From NCBI RefSeq assembly GCF_011045195.1, contig NZ_CP049199.1:1116001-1180000 (forward strand): a stretch of 64,000 nucleotides of DNA, given 5' to 3'. This document shows positions 38,821-48,369 of this stretch, piece by piece (position 1 is the first letter of the stretch; each line of letters starts with the position of its first letter). A program made the position numbers and the translations under genes. The notes under the pieces were generated by a model that did no database searches, had not been told where the DNA came from, and saw only the letters and a program-made list of their open reading frames with translations. Origin of the DNA: Caulobacter soli. GTDB taxonomy: Bacteria; Pseudomonadota; Alphaproteobacteria; Caulobacterales; Caulobacteraceae.

Positions 38821-40539
38821 CTAAATATCCGCCTGCCGTTCGCCCTCCTGCCGGCCCGTCCGAGGCAGCGACAAGGTCAGGACGCAGACCAGGCCGCTGG
38901 GCCGGTAGTCGATCCGGGCCTCGCCGGCCAGGTCGGATTTCAGGCTGGCGGCGATCAGGCGCGAGCCGAAGCCCTTGCGGGCCGGCGGCGACACCGTCGG
39001 GCCGCCGCGCTCTTCCCAGTGCAGGGTCAGGCGGTGCAAGGCGCCGGGATCCACGTGCCAGACCACCGTCACCGTGCCTTCGGGCGCCGAAAGCGCGCCG
39101 TACTTGACCGCGTTGGTGCCCAGCTCGTGGAACACCATCGACAGGGCCAGGGCGGCGTTGGGCGTCAGGGCCGCCGGCGGTCCCGCCAGCACCGTCCGGT
39201 CCAGATAGGGTTCGAGCGTTTCCTCCAGGATCTCCTTGAGGTCGGCGCCGGCCCACACGCTCTGGGTCAACAGGTCGTGGGCGCGGGCCAGGGCCATGAT
39301 GCGTTCGTTGAAGGCCGTCAGGCCAGGCGTGTCGGCGGGGCGGCCCAGGCTTTGTCGGGCCAGGGACTGCACCGTGAACAGGGTGTTCTTCACCCGGTGG
39401 TTCAGCTCGTTGATCATCAGCTGCTGACGCTGGTGGGCGCGCAGCTCCTCGGCCTCGCGGGTCCGCAACTGGTGGGCGGCGTCATGCAGGGCCGCGCGGA
39501 CCTCGGCGATCTCGCGGAAGCGGTCCGGGACCAGGGCGATTTCCTCGCCCGCCGCCACGGCCTTGGCGTCGACTCCCAGCCCGCGCACCGAGGCGGAGAT
39601 GTCGCGCGCGACCAGCACGGCGGCGCCCGCGCCGATGATCAGCAGCACCAGGCTGGCCATGGTCAGCCAGCCCACCGACGCGAAATTGGCCCGGCTCAGC
39701 TCGCTCCGAGGCACGCCGACGATGAACGACCAGCCGGTGCTCGACGAGCGACTGAAGGCCGACAGCGTGGCCGTGCCGTCCAGCGTATGGCTCAGCGTGA
39801 CGCCCTCGTTGCCGCGAGTCATCGCCTTGCGCATCTGATCGCTGACCTTGCGACCCAGGAAGCGGTCGCCGTCCTTGGACCGCGCCACCAGCGAGGCCTC
39901 GCGATCGACGATGCTGGCCGTCCAGCTGTGGGGAATGCTCTGGGCGGCGAAGATCGACGAGAAGGCCTCGGGCGGCTGCTGATAGGCCAGGTCGTAGAGC
40001 TTGCCGCCCACGATGACCGGCATGTCGATCGAGACGAAGGGCGGGAACTGACCGGCCTTGGCGGGACGCACCAGGTTGGAGACCGACGAGCGGCCGGCGC
40101 GGATGGTCTGCCAGCGATAGTCCGGCAGGCCGATCGTGGGCGGGGGCTCGCCAGGCGGCGAGCGGGTGTTGACCAGTTGCCGTTCGTTGTCGAGCAGCAC
40201 GATCCAGCCCTGGCCGCCCGCCACGGCCGCCCGGGCCTGGCGTTCGAAGGCGGGGATGTCGCCGGCGATCAGGTCGGGCGAGACCGCCAGGGTCTGCAGG
40301 ATGCTCTGCCCCTGGCCGATCTGGCGGTCGGTGGCCAGCACCAGGGCGCGGGTGGTGGCGATCAGCTGCCGCTCATAGCGCGCCCGGCTCTCGCCGAACT
40401 CGGCGCGGGCCAGCAGGGCCATGAACAGCGTGGCCGGAACCACCAGGCACAGGGCCATCAGCAGCAGGCGCCGGCGCACGGTGCCGGCGGCGGGTGAGGG
40501 CGAGTCCGATACGGGGTCGGGGGCGACCGGGTCTTGCAA
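38821..40539 (-). CDS. HWE-type sensor histidine kinase
   Basis: This 572-residue kinase has two membrane helices (about 24-46 and 290-310) that flank a periplasmic Cache-like sensor domain. A HAMP-like linker (about 311-370) and an HWE/HisKA_2 kinase core follow: His381 in NELNHRVKNTLFTVQSLARQ, the N box VFHELGTNAVKYGALS, then the WEERGGPTVSPP and GFGSRLIAASLKSDL typical of HWE kinases. The signal sensed is unknown. No response regulator is adjacent; the single-domain regulator at 31073 is a possible but unproven partner. Confidence 0.92.
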   Translation of the reverse strand: MQDPVAPDPVSDSPSPAAGTVRRRLLLMALCLVVPATLFMALLARAEFGESRARYERQLIATTRALVLATDRQIGQGQSILQTLAVSPDLIAGDIPAFERQARAAVAGGQGWIVLLDNERQLVNTRSPPGEPPPTIGLPDYRWQTIRAGRSSVSNLVRPAKAGQFPPFVSIDMPVIVGGKLYDLAYQQPPEAFSSIFAAQSIPHSWTASIVDREASLVARSKDGDRFLGRKVSDQMRKAMTRGNEGVTLSHTLDGTATLSAFSRSSSTGWSFIVGVPRSELSRANFASVGWLTMASLVLLIIGAGAAVLVARDISASVRGLGVDAKAVAAGEEIALVPDRFREIAEVRAALHDAAHQLRTREAEELRAHQRQQLMINELNHRVKNTLFTVQSLARQSLGRPADTPGLTAFNERIMALARAHDLLTQSVWAGADLKEILEETLEPYLDRTVLAGPPAALTPNAALALSMVFHELGTNAVKYGALSAPEGTVTVVWHVDPGALHRLTLHWEERGGPTVSPPARKGFGSRLIAASLKSDLAGEARIDYRPSGLVCVLTLSLPRTGRQEGERQADI

Positions 40540-40709
40540 AGGCGAAGCTGCTCATCCTGCGGGATCGCCTCAAGAGAAGGCGACCGCCGCGTCGGGTCAA
40601 GCGTCGTCGCGCAAGGCTCGCGCGACGACGCGGCAACCTTCGACCGCCGACGGGGTTCTCTTGCTCAGCCCACGGCAAAGATGTCGGGGATTTTGGGAGA
40701 CTTCACAGC

Positions 40710-41009
40710 ATGCGTATCGTCACCATCGCGGCCGTCGCCGCCCTCGCCATCGGCGCCGCCGCCTGCCAGCCCAAGGCTGAAAAGGCCAGCGACGCCGCCG
40801 CCGACGCGACCGCCGCCGCCGCCTCCAGCCAACAGGCCGCCGACGCCGCCGCTCAAGCGGCCAACGCCAGCACCACCGCCGCCCAGACGGGCGACACGGC
40901 CACGGCCAAGGCCGCCGGCGACACCGCCGCCGCCGCGGGCGACCAGGCTGAAAAGGCCGGCGACGCGGCCAAGGACGCCGGCCACGACGCCAAGGACGCC
41001 GCGCACTAA
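40710..41009 (+). CDS. small Ala-rich lipoprotein
   Basis: This 99-residue protein has a lipoprotein signal (MRIVTIAAVAALAIGAAACQ, Cys19). The mature part is almost only Ala with Lys, Asp, Gln, Thr and Gly in short repeating units (AADATAAAASSQQAADAAAQ; DAAKDAGHDAKDAAH), which suggests a long helical or coiled-coil rod like Lpp or LEA-type proteins. GGGAG lies about 10 bases upstream of the ATG. A strong terminator follows directly. Function unknown; structural or stress-related roles are speculation. Confidence 0.8.
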   Translation: MRIVTIAAVAALAIGAAACQPKAEKASDAAADATAAAASSQQAADAAAQAANASTTAAQTGDTATAKAAGDTAAAAGDQAEKAGDAAKDAGHDAKDAAH

Positions 41010-41031
41010 GCGTGTCCTGAGATCAGGAAAG

Positions 41032-41064
41032 GGCCGGCTCCGTGCGCGGGACCGGCCTTTTTTT
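41032..41064 (+). terminator. strong intrinsic terminator after the Ala-rich lipoprotein gene
   Basis: A GGCCGG...CCGGCC stem around a 14-nt partly paired loop is followed by seven Ts (41058-41064). Confidence 0.88.
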
Positions 41065-41106
41065 GTTTGAGCGGAGCGAAGGACGAGAGGGGCGCGTTGT
41101 CATCTC

Positions 41107-41535
41107 ATGCCCAAAGCCCGTACGCCCCGCCGCAAGGCCACCGCCGCCGACGCCTTCTCCCTGGCCAGCGCTAGCACCGAGCTGGCCCTGGCCTCACTGC
41201 GGGTCGTCAACGCCCGCACGCCGATGATCGCCAGGGCCCTCAGCGACCCGATGCGCGGCGACTACGCCGAGCTGACACGCATGGTTTCCGAGAAGCCCCT
41301 GGCCTTCGCGCGCGGCGCCGCGGCCGGCGGTCCGGGCTGGCTGGCGATGGCGGCGGAGTCCAACCGCTATTTCGCCCAGGCCTGGAGCACCACGCCGGGT
41401 CTGTCGTCGGCGACCAACGCCTTCGCGTTCTGGGGGCGGATGATGTCGCTGGGCGTGGCCTGGCAGGCGGCCATGCTGGCCCCGGTTCACGCCGCCGCGA
41501 CCGCCAACGCCCGCCGCTTGGACGCCAAGGCTTGA
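41107..41535 (+). CDS. hypothetical phasin-like protein
   Basis: This 142-residue protein has a basic N-terminus (MPKARTPRRKAT) and amphipathic Ala-rich helices: TELALASLRVVNARTPMIAR, ELTRMVSEKPLAFARGA, NRYFAQAWSTTP and WQAAMLAPVHAAATANARR. Length and helical make-up recall phasins and polyhydroxyalkanoate granule proteins, but I see no diagnostic motif. It precedes the acyl-CoA ligase gene on the same strand by 138 bp, a context compatible with lipid or polyester metabolism. The family call is low-confidence; the gene itself is likely real. Confidence 0.65.
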   Translation: MPKARTPRRKATAADAFSLASASTELALASLRVVNARTPMIARALSDPMRGDYAELTRMVSEKPLAFARGAAAGGPGWLAMAAESNRYFAQAWSTTPGLSSATNAFAFWGRMMSLGVAWQAAMLAPVHAAATANARRLDAKA

Positions 41536-41672
41536 CCTCAATCCCGGCGTGCGTCCGACCGGAACGCGCGTTTTTCCCTAGCCGCGCGGCGGAAATGACC
41601 GTCATCCTGGCGTTCGTTGAAGCCGAAGGCGGCGCCTAGACCGCCTCGGACCGCGCGAGGAGTTCGTCGACC

Positions 41673-43268
41673 ATGTCCGGACCGGCTGTCGATTTCGATC
41701 GCATGACGACCCTGGGCGACGTCGCCCGCTATCACCGCGAGGTCCGCCCCGAGGCGACGGCCCTGGTGTTCGAGGGGCGCTCGACCAGCTTCGCCGACTT
41801 TGACCGCCACACCGACCGCGTGGCCGCCGCCCTGCTGGCCGAGGGCCTGACCAAGGGCGACCGCATCGCCTATGTCGGCAAGAACAGCGACCACTATTTC
41901 GAGCTGCTGTTCGGCGCGGCCAAGGCTGGGGTGGTGCTGGCGCCGATCGGCTGGCGGCTGGCCGCGCCCGAGATCGCCTACATCCTGGGCGACTCCGAGG
42001 CGCGCATGGTGTTCGTCGGTCCAGAGCTGATGGCCCACGTCCAGTTCGTGGCCGAGCTGATGCTGGACCAGCCGATCGTGATCGCCATGGAGCCGGGAGA
42101 GGACGGCTATCCCTGCTTCACGGCCTGGCGCGACGAGCCTCGCGACGACGACGTCCCGGCGGCGCGCGTGACCTCGGCCGACATCGCCATCCAGCTCTAC
42201 ACCTCGGGCACCACCGGTCGGCCCAAGGGCGCGATGCTGACCCATTCCAACATCCTGACCACCCGCAAGCTGGCCGCCCAGGCCGACATGGACTGGAACC
42301 GCTGGGGCCCCGACGACGTCAGCCTGGTGGCCATGCCCGTGGCCCATATCGGCGGAACCGGCTGGGGCGTGGTCGGGTTGATCAACGGCGCAAAGGGCGT
42401 GGTCGCCCGCGAGTTCGACCCCACCCGGGTGCTGGACTTCATCGAGAAGGACCGGGTCTCCAAGATGTTCATGGTGCCGGCCGCCCTGCAGATCGTGGTG
42501 CGCCAGCCGCGCGCCCGCCAGGTCGACTACAGCCGGCTGAGCCACATCCTCTACGGCGCCGCGCCCATCCCGCTGGACCTGCTGCGCGAGTGCATCGAGG
42601 TGTTCGGCTGCGGCTTCGTCCAGCAGTACGGCATGACCGAGACGACCGGCACGGTGGTCTATCTGCCGCCGCGCGATCACGATCCGGCCGGCAACGCCCG
42701 CATGCGCTCGGCCGGCCTGCCCATGCCCGGCGCGGAGCTGAGGATCCTAGGCGAGGACGGCCAGGCCCTGGGTCCCAACGAAGTCGGCGAGGTGGCCGTG
42801 CGCTCGCCCGCCAACATGGCCGGCTACTGGAAGCTGCCCGAGGCCACCGCCGACACGATCGGCGAGGACGGCTGGCTGCGCACCGGCGACGCCGGCTACC
42901 TCGACGAGGACGGCTACCTGTTCATCCACGACCGGGTGAAGGACATGATCATCTCGGGCGGCGAGAACATCTATCCGGCCGAGGTCGAGAGCGCGGTCTA
43001 CGGCCATCCGCACGTGGCCGAGGTGGCGGTGATCGGCGTGCCCGACGACACCTGGGGCGAGGCGGTCAAGGCGGTGGTCGCCCTCAAGCCCGGCGCGCCC
43101 CGGGACCCGGCCGACATCATCGCCTTCGCCAAGGGCCGCATCGCCGGCTTCAAGGCGCCCAAGAGCGTCGACTTCATCGACGCCCTGCCGCGCAACGCCT
43201 CGGGCAAGATCCTGCGGCGCGAGCTGCGCGAGCCCTATTGGGCCGGCAAGACACGAAGGGTGAACTGA
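41673..43268 (+). CDS. fatty-acyl-CoA synthetase (AMP-forming ligase)
   Basis: This 531-residue ANL-superfamily enzyme activates a carboxylic acid with ATP and CoA. P-loop A3 is IQLYTSGTTGRPKGAMLTH, A5 is QYGMTETTGTVVYLP, the A7-A8 region is DGWLRTGDAGYLDEDGYLFI with HDRVKDMIISGGENIYPAEV, and the catalytic Lys of A10 is in LPRNASGKILRRELR. GAGGAG lies upstream of the ATG. The next gene starts at the base after its stop, so the pair is an operon. Chain length specificity cannot be read from sequence; medium- or long-chain acids are usual for this subgroup. Confidence 0.93.
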   Translation: MSGPAVDFDRMTTLGDVARYHREVRPEATALVFEGRSTSFADFDRHTDRVAAALLAEGLTKGDRIAYVGKNSDHYFELLFGAAKAGVVLAPIGWRLAAPEIAYILGDSEARMVFVGPELMAHVQFVAELMLDQPIVIAMEPGEDGYPCFTAWRDEPRDDDVPAARVTSADIAIQLYTSGTTGRPKGAMLTHSNILTTRKLAAQADMDWNRWGPDDVSLVAMPVAHIGGTGWGVVGLINGAKGVVAREFDPTRVLDFIEKDRVSKMFMVPAALQIVVRQPRARQVDYSRLSHILYGAAPIPLDLLRECIEVFGCGFVQQYGMTETTGTVVYLPPRDHDPAGNARMRSAGLPMPGAELRILGEDGQALGPNEVGEVAVRSPANMAGYWKLPEATADTIGEDGWLRTGDAGYLDEDGYLFIHDRVKDMIISGGENIYPAEVESAVYGHPHVAEVAVIGVPDDTWGEAVKAVVALKPGAPRDPADIIAFAKGRIAGFKAPKSVDFIDALPRNASGKILRRELREPYWAGKTRRVN

Positions 43269-44162
43269 ATGGCGGATGGCGGCGGTCGCATCGCGGAGCT
43301 GGTCCAGGGGCTGTATCAACCCGAGGGCGGGCCGCGCGTCGACTTTCGCCAGCCGGCCGGCGAACCCGCCCTGGCCGCGCCGGAGTCGGTGTCCTGGCGG
43401 GTGTTCAAGAACCCGGTCTCGCTGTTCGTCGGCGGTGTGGCGGCGGTGATCCTGGAACTGGCCGAGCCGCGCGTGCGCAGCGGCGTGTGGGAGCATTCCA
43501 GCTTTCGCCGCGATCCGCTGACCCGCCTCAAGCGCACCGGCCTGGCGGCGATGGTCACGGTCTATGGTCCGCGCTCGGCCGCCCAGAAGATGATCGCCGG
43601 CGTGGTGCGCATGCACGACAAGGTCGCTGGCGACACCCCGGCGGGGGCGGCCTATCGGGCCAATGACGTGGCGCTGCTGGACTGGGTGCAGGCCACGGCC
43701 AGCTACGGGTTCATGGAGGCCTACCATGCCTATGCCCGACCGCTGAGCGACGCCGACCGCGACCGGTTCTATGCCGAGGCCGCGCCGGCGGCGGCGCTGT
43801 ACGGCGCGGTGGGCGCGCCGGCTTCGGTCGCCGCGTGGGAGGCCCAGCTGGCCGCCATGCTGCCGACGCTGGAGCGGCACGAGATCGTCTTCGAGTTCCT
43901 GGACCTGATGCGAAAGACCGCGATCCTGCCGGCGCCGCTGCGCGGCCTGCAGGGCGCGCTGATCCGGGCGGCGGTGGCGATCACGCCCGTGGCGGTGCGT
44001 GAGGTCGTGGGGCTGGGCCGGGCGTGGGACCTGGGGCCGGTCGAGCGGCGGTTGGTCAAGCTGGCCGGCGCGGCGGCGGACCGGCTGCCGGTCCAGGGCA
44101 CGCCGGCGGTGGAGGCGTGTCTGCGGATGGGGTTGGCGGGGGATTATCTGTATCGGCGGTGA
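43269..44162 (+). CDS. DUF2236 / MpaB-like oxygenase family protein
   Basis: This 297-residue protein of the DUF2236 family (related to MpaB-type ER oxygenases and the latex-clearing protein Lcp) shows VSWRVFKNPVSLFVGGVAAV, ILELAEPRVRSGVWEHSSF, DPLTRLKRTGLAAMVTVYGP, VRMHDKVAGDTPAGAAYRAN and LLDWVQATASYGFMEAYHAY. Conserved His and Arg residues in this family coordinate b-type haem. It is coupled directly to the acyl-CoA ligase (0-bp gap), so I infer a role in oxidative processing of an acyl or terpenoid substrate. Confidence 0.87.
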   Translation: MADGGGRIAELVQGLYQPEGGPRVDFRQPAGEPALAAPESVSWRVFKNPVSLFVGGVAAVILELAEPRVRSGVWEHSSFRRDPLTRLKRTGLAAMVTVYGPRSAAQKMIAGVVRMHDKVAGDTPAGAAYRANDVALLDWVQATASYGFMEAYHAYARPLSDADRDRFYAEAAPAAALYGAVGAPASVAAWEAQLAAMLPTLERHEIVFEFLDLMRKTAILPAPLRGLQGALIRAAVAITPVAVREVVGLGRAWDLGPVERRLVKLAGAAADRLPVQGTPAVEACLRMGLAGDYLYRR

Positions 44163-44171
44163 GGCCCTAAA

Positions 44172-44300
44172 GCCTCCCCCTGTGGGGGAGGCGATCGCGC
44201 AGCGATCGGTGGGGGGATTTATAGGATTGTCGATCCGGGTTTCGGCCGAACACTCCCCCCTCCGTCGGCTTCGCCGACACCTCCCCCACAGGGGGAGGAT
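44172..44300. repeat. large palindromic repeat, family E copy
   Basis: Outer arms GCCTCCCCCTGTGGGGGAGG and CCTCCCCCACAGGGGGAGG with inner GATCGCGCAGCGATC and GTCGGCTTCGCCGAC. It lies between two converging stop codons (DUF2236 gene and the 77-residue protein). Confidence 0.75.
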
Positions 44301-44308
44301 CTGAATCC

Positions 44309-44542
44309 TCAATCCGTATGCCCTTGATGCTCCGTCTGCCCGGCCCGCACCTCCGTCCGCGAGAACACCTCCTCCTGGCCGTCCTGCAGCAGTTCCTCGG
44401 CGTCGGCTTTATCCTGTTCGGCCTGGGCCAGGACCAGGCGCAGGGCCTCGACCTCGGTGGGGGCCTCGACCACGACGCTGCGCAGCGGGGCTTCCGGCGG
44501 GGCGTCGCCGAGACGGACATCGATGCGCCAGCGGGTGGTCAT
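44309..44542 (-). CDS. small conserved-looking hypothetical protein
   Basis: A 77-residue acidic protein: TTRWRIDVRLGDAPPEAPLR, VVVEAPTEVEALRLVLAQAE, then a Glu/Asp/Gln-rich tail (DKADAEELLQDGQEEVFSRT). A beta-beta-alpha start with an amphipathic helix is plausible. GGAG lies 8 bases upstream of the ATG at 44542. The frame continues open far upstream only because it runs antisense to the GH3 gene. No family recognised. Confidence 0.6.
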   Translation of the reverse strand: MTTRWRIDVRLGDAPPEAPLRSVVVEAPTEVEALRLVLAQAEQDKADAEELLQDGQEEVFSRTEVRAGQTEHQGHTD

Positions 44543-44650
44543 GGGAGCTTCTCCGAGGTTGAAGGCGTTGGTTCGCTCCTCAGGTAACGCACCATTGCAC
44601 CAAGCGGCGTTTCTGGCGAGGTTGCGGCGAATCCAGTTCGGGGAGGCTTC

Positions 44651-46948
44651 ATGGCGGATCGAGGCGGGCGACGAGGTCCGGAGCGACAGGGCGTGGATCG
44701 CAGGGCGGTCCTGGCCGGCGCGACGGGCCTGGCGGGATTCGCCTTGGCCGGAGCCGGCGCGGCGCGCGCCGCCTCGTCCCGGGTCGAGGCGCTGATCGCC
44801 CAGATGACCATGGAGGAAAAGGCCGGCCAGCTGTCGTGCTATTCCGACATGATCCGGCCGCCGGTCGGCGACATCAATCCGCTGGTCAACCAACGCAACA
44901 CCCAGCAGATCCTGGCCGACATCCGCGCGGGCCGGATCGGAACGCTGATGAACGGCGTCGGGGTCGAGGGCGCGCTGCAGGCCCAGACCGCCGCCGTCGA
45001 GCATTCGCGCCTGCGCATTCCGCTGCTGTTCGCCGCCGACGTGATCCACGGCTTCAAGACCGTCTATCCGATCCCCCTGGCCGAGGCCGCCAGCTTCGAT
45101 CCCAACCTGGCCGAGCGCACGGCCCGCGCCGCCGCGATCGAGGCCTCGTCCTACGGCAACCACTGGACCTTCGCCCCGATGGTCGACGTGGCCCGCGACC
45201 AGCGCTGGGGCCGGGGCGCCGAGGGCTCGGGCGAGGACGTCTTCCTGGGCGAGGTGATGGCCCAGGCCCGGGTGCGCGGCTTCCAGGGCCGTGACCTGAC
45301 CGCGCCCGACAGCCTGCTGGCGACCGCCAAGCATTTCGCCGCCTATGGCGCCGTGGCGGCGGGTCTGGACTACAACACCGTCGACATCTCCGAGGAGACC
45401 CTGCGCGAGGTGCACCTGCCGCCGTTCAAGGCCGCCTTCGACGCCGGCTGCTTGGCGGTGATGTCGGCGTTCAACGACATCAACGGCGTGCCGGCCACGG
45501 CCAACAAGCATCTGCTGACCGACATCCTGCGCGGCGAGTGGAACTTCAAGGGCGTGGTCATTTCCGACTACACCGCCGACCAGGAGTTGGTGGCCCACGG
45601 CTACGCCGCCGACGACAAGGACGCCGCCCGGCTGGCGATCCTGGCGGGCGTCGACATCAGCATGCAGAGCGGACTCTACAGCCGCTACCTGCCAGAACTG
45701 GTCGCCCAGGGCCGGGTGCCGATGGCGGTGGTCGACAACGCCGTGCGCCGGGTGCTGAGCCTGAAGGAGGCGGTGGGCCTGTTCGACCAGCCGTTCCGCT
45801 CGATCGACCCCAAGGCCCAGGCCGCCAACACCGCCACCCCGGCCATGCGGGCGCTGTCGCGGGAAGCCGGCGCGCGCTCGATCGTGCTGCTGCGCAACGA
45901 TGGCGGCCTGCTGCCGCTGCCGACGAAGGGTAAGAAGATCGCCCTGATCGGTCCGTTCGCCGAGGACCGGGCCAATATCCTGGGACCGTGGGCCTTCTTC
46001 GGCGACCCGGGCCTGGGCGTCGATCTGGCCACCGGAATCCGCGAGGCGATGGCCGACCCGTCGCAACTGACCATCGCCAAGGGCTGCGACGTCGAGAACA
46101 CCATCCCCGGCGGCTTCGACCAGGCCGTCGCGGCCGCCAAGTCCGCCGACATCGTGCTGCTGGCGGTGGGCGAGAGCCAAAACATGTCGGGCGAGGCCCA
46201 GTCGCGCACCGAGATCGGCCTGCCCAAGGTGCAACAGCAGCTTGCCGAGCTGGTGGGCGCGGTCGGCAAGCCGACGGTGGTGCTGCTGCGCCACGGCCGG
46301 GCCCTGGTGATGGAAGGGGCGGTCAAGGCCGCGCCGGCCGCGCTGGCCACCTGGTTCCTGGGCACCGAGACCGGCCACGCCGTGGCCGACGTGCTGTTCG
46401 GCAAGGTCAATCCGTCGGCCCGCCTGCCGGTCAGCTTCCCGCACGAGAGCGGCCAGGAGCCCTTCGCCTACAATCACCGCACCACCGGCCGTCCCGCGCC
46501 CCAGGCCGACGACAGCCAGGAGTACAAGGCCCGCTGGCGCACCACCCGCAACGAGGCGCTGTACCCGTTCGGCCACGGGCTGTCGTACACCAGCTTCGCG
46601 CTCAGCGACGTCAAGCTGTCGACCATGCGCCTGGCCTGGAACGACAAGCTGTTCGTCACGGTCAATGTGGCCAACACCGGCAAGATCGCCGGTGAGCACG
46701 TGGTCCAGCTCTATATCCGCGACCGGGTGGCCAGCCGCACCCGGCCGGTGCGCGAGCTCAAGCGCTTCATCCGCGTGGCGCTGAAGCCGGGCGAGAAGCG
46801 CGAGGTGCGGTTCAGCCTGGAGCGCGGCTCGCTGATGTTCGTCGGCGAGAACGACCGCTGGATCGCCGAGCCCGGCATGTTCGACCTGTGGGTGGCCAAC
46901 AGCGCCGTCGACGGCCTGGCGGCGAGCTTCGAGCTGGTGGGGGCCTGA
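44651..46948 (+). CDS. glycoside hydrolase family 3, beta-glucosidase/xylosidase
   Basis: This 765-residue exported glycosidase has a twin-arginine-type signal (VDRRAVLAGATGLAGFALAG), a GH3 N-terminal TIM barrel (about 45-370; TMEEKAGQLS, FAADVIHGFKTVYPIPLAEA, KHFAAYGA), the nucleophile Asp306 in GVVISDYTADQE, a GH3 C-terminal domain (IVLLRNDGGLLPLPTKGKKI, GESQNMSGEAQSRTEIGLP) and a fibronectin-III-like C-terminal domain (VQLYIRDRVASRTRPVREL). It resembles BglX. Substrate (gluco- or xylo-oligosaccharide) is not determined, but regional context suggests plant cell-wall sugars. Confidence 0.93.
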   Translation: MADRGGRRGPERQGVDRRAVLAGATGLAGFALAGAGAARAASSRVEALIAQMTMEEKAGQLSCYSDMIRPPVGDINPLVNQRNTQQILADIRAGRIGTLMNGVGVEGALQAQTAAVEHSRLRIPLLFAADVIHGFKTVYPIPLAEAASFDPNLAERTARAAAIEASSYGNHWTFAPMVDVARDQRWGRGAEGSGEDVFLGEVMAQARVRGFQGRDLTAPDSLLATAKHFAAYGAVAAGLDYNTVDISEETLREVHLPPFKAAFDAGCLAVMSAFNDINGVPATANKHLLTDILRGEWNFKGVVISDYTADQELVAHGYAADDKDAARLAILAGVDISMQSGLYSRYLPELVAQGRVPMAVVDNAVRRVLSLKEAVGLFDQPFRSIDPKAQAANTATPAMRALSREAGARSIVLLRNDGGLLPLPTKGKKIALIGPFAEDRANILGPWAFFGDPGLGVDLATGIREAMADPSQLTIAKGCDVENTIPGGFDQAVAAAKSADIVLLAVGESQNMSGEAQSRTEIGLPKVQQQLAELVGAVGKPTVVLLRHGRALVMEGAVKAAPAALATWFLGTETGHAVADVLFGKVNPSARLPVSFPHESGQEPFAYNHRTTGRPAPQADDSQEYKARWRTTRNEALYPFGHGLSYTSFALSDVKLSTMRLAWNDKLFVTVNVANTGKIAGEHVVQLYIRDRVASRTRPVRELKRFIRVALKPGEKREVRFSLERGSLMFVGENDRWIAEPGMFDLWVANSAVDGLAASFELVGA

Positions 46949-46967
46949 GGGAGGCGACATCAAGAAT

Positions 46968-47213
46968 CCCTCTCTCTTTGAGAGAGGGAGGGGCCCGCCG
47001 CCACAGGCGGTGGGAGGGTGAGAGGTTTCACCCTTGCCAGCAAACCCCCGTTGTTTCCGCTGACCGTCCCGCCTGTTGATGTGATCGAGAAGCTAGACGT
47101 CTCCCCCAGCCGCGATAGGTAGGGATCTAGCGCCGTACCTTGTCCGGAGAGATTGTAACCTCTCACCCTCCCACCGCTTCGCGGCGGGCCGCTCCCTCTC
47201 TCTATGAGAGAGG
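46968..47213. repeat. 246-bp palindromic element, family E-like, filling the gap after the GH3 gene
   Basis: Left arm 46968-47031 starts CCCTCTCTCTTTGAGAGAGG and contains CCGCCGCCACAGGCGGTGGG and AGGGTGAGAGGTT. The right arm 47157-47213 is its near inverse (AACCTCTCACCCTCCCACCG... CTATGAGAGAGGG). The 125-bp middle shows no gene. Together they could form one very long hairpin. Confidence 0.78.
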
Positions 47214-47230
47214 GAAATTGATAGGTTTGA

Positions 47231-48235
<1,005 letters not shown>

Positions 48236-48369
48236 GGCCAAGTTCGCATCTTTTTGATGCGCGAGCTGCTTGCATAAACCTTGAGCGCAACGTTAGGTAC
48301 GGCCCGACGGGCGTGAGACCAGTGTTCGGCCGGTGGGTCGACTGAGGCGCGCGCTCAGGGGAGAGACGC

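Noticed and set aside
44309..46963. An 884-codon minus-strand frame opposite the GH3 gene
   Set aside because: Only its last 77 codons, starting after a ribosome binding site at 44542, look real; the rest mirrors the GH3 gene.
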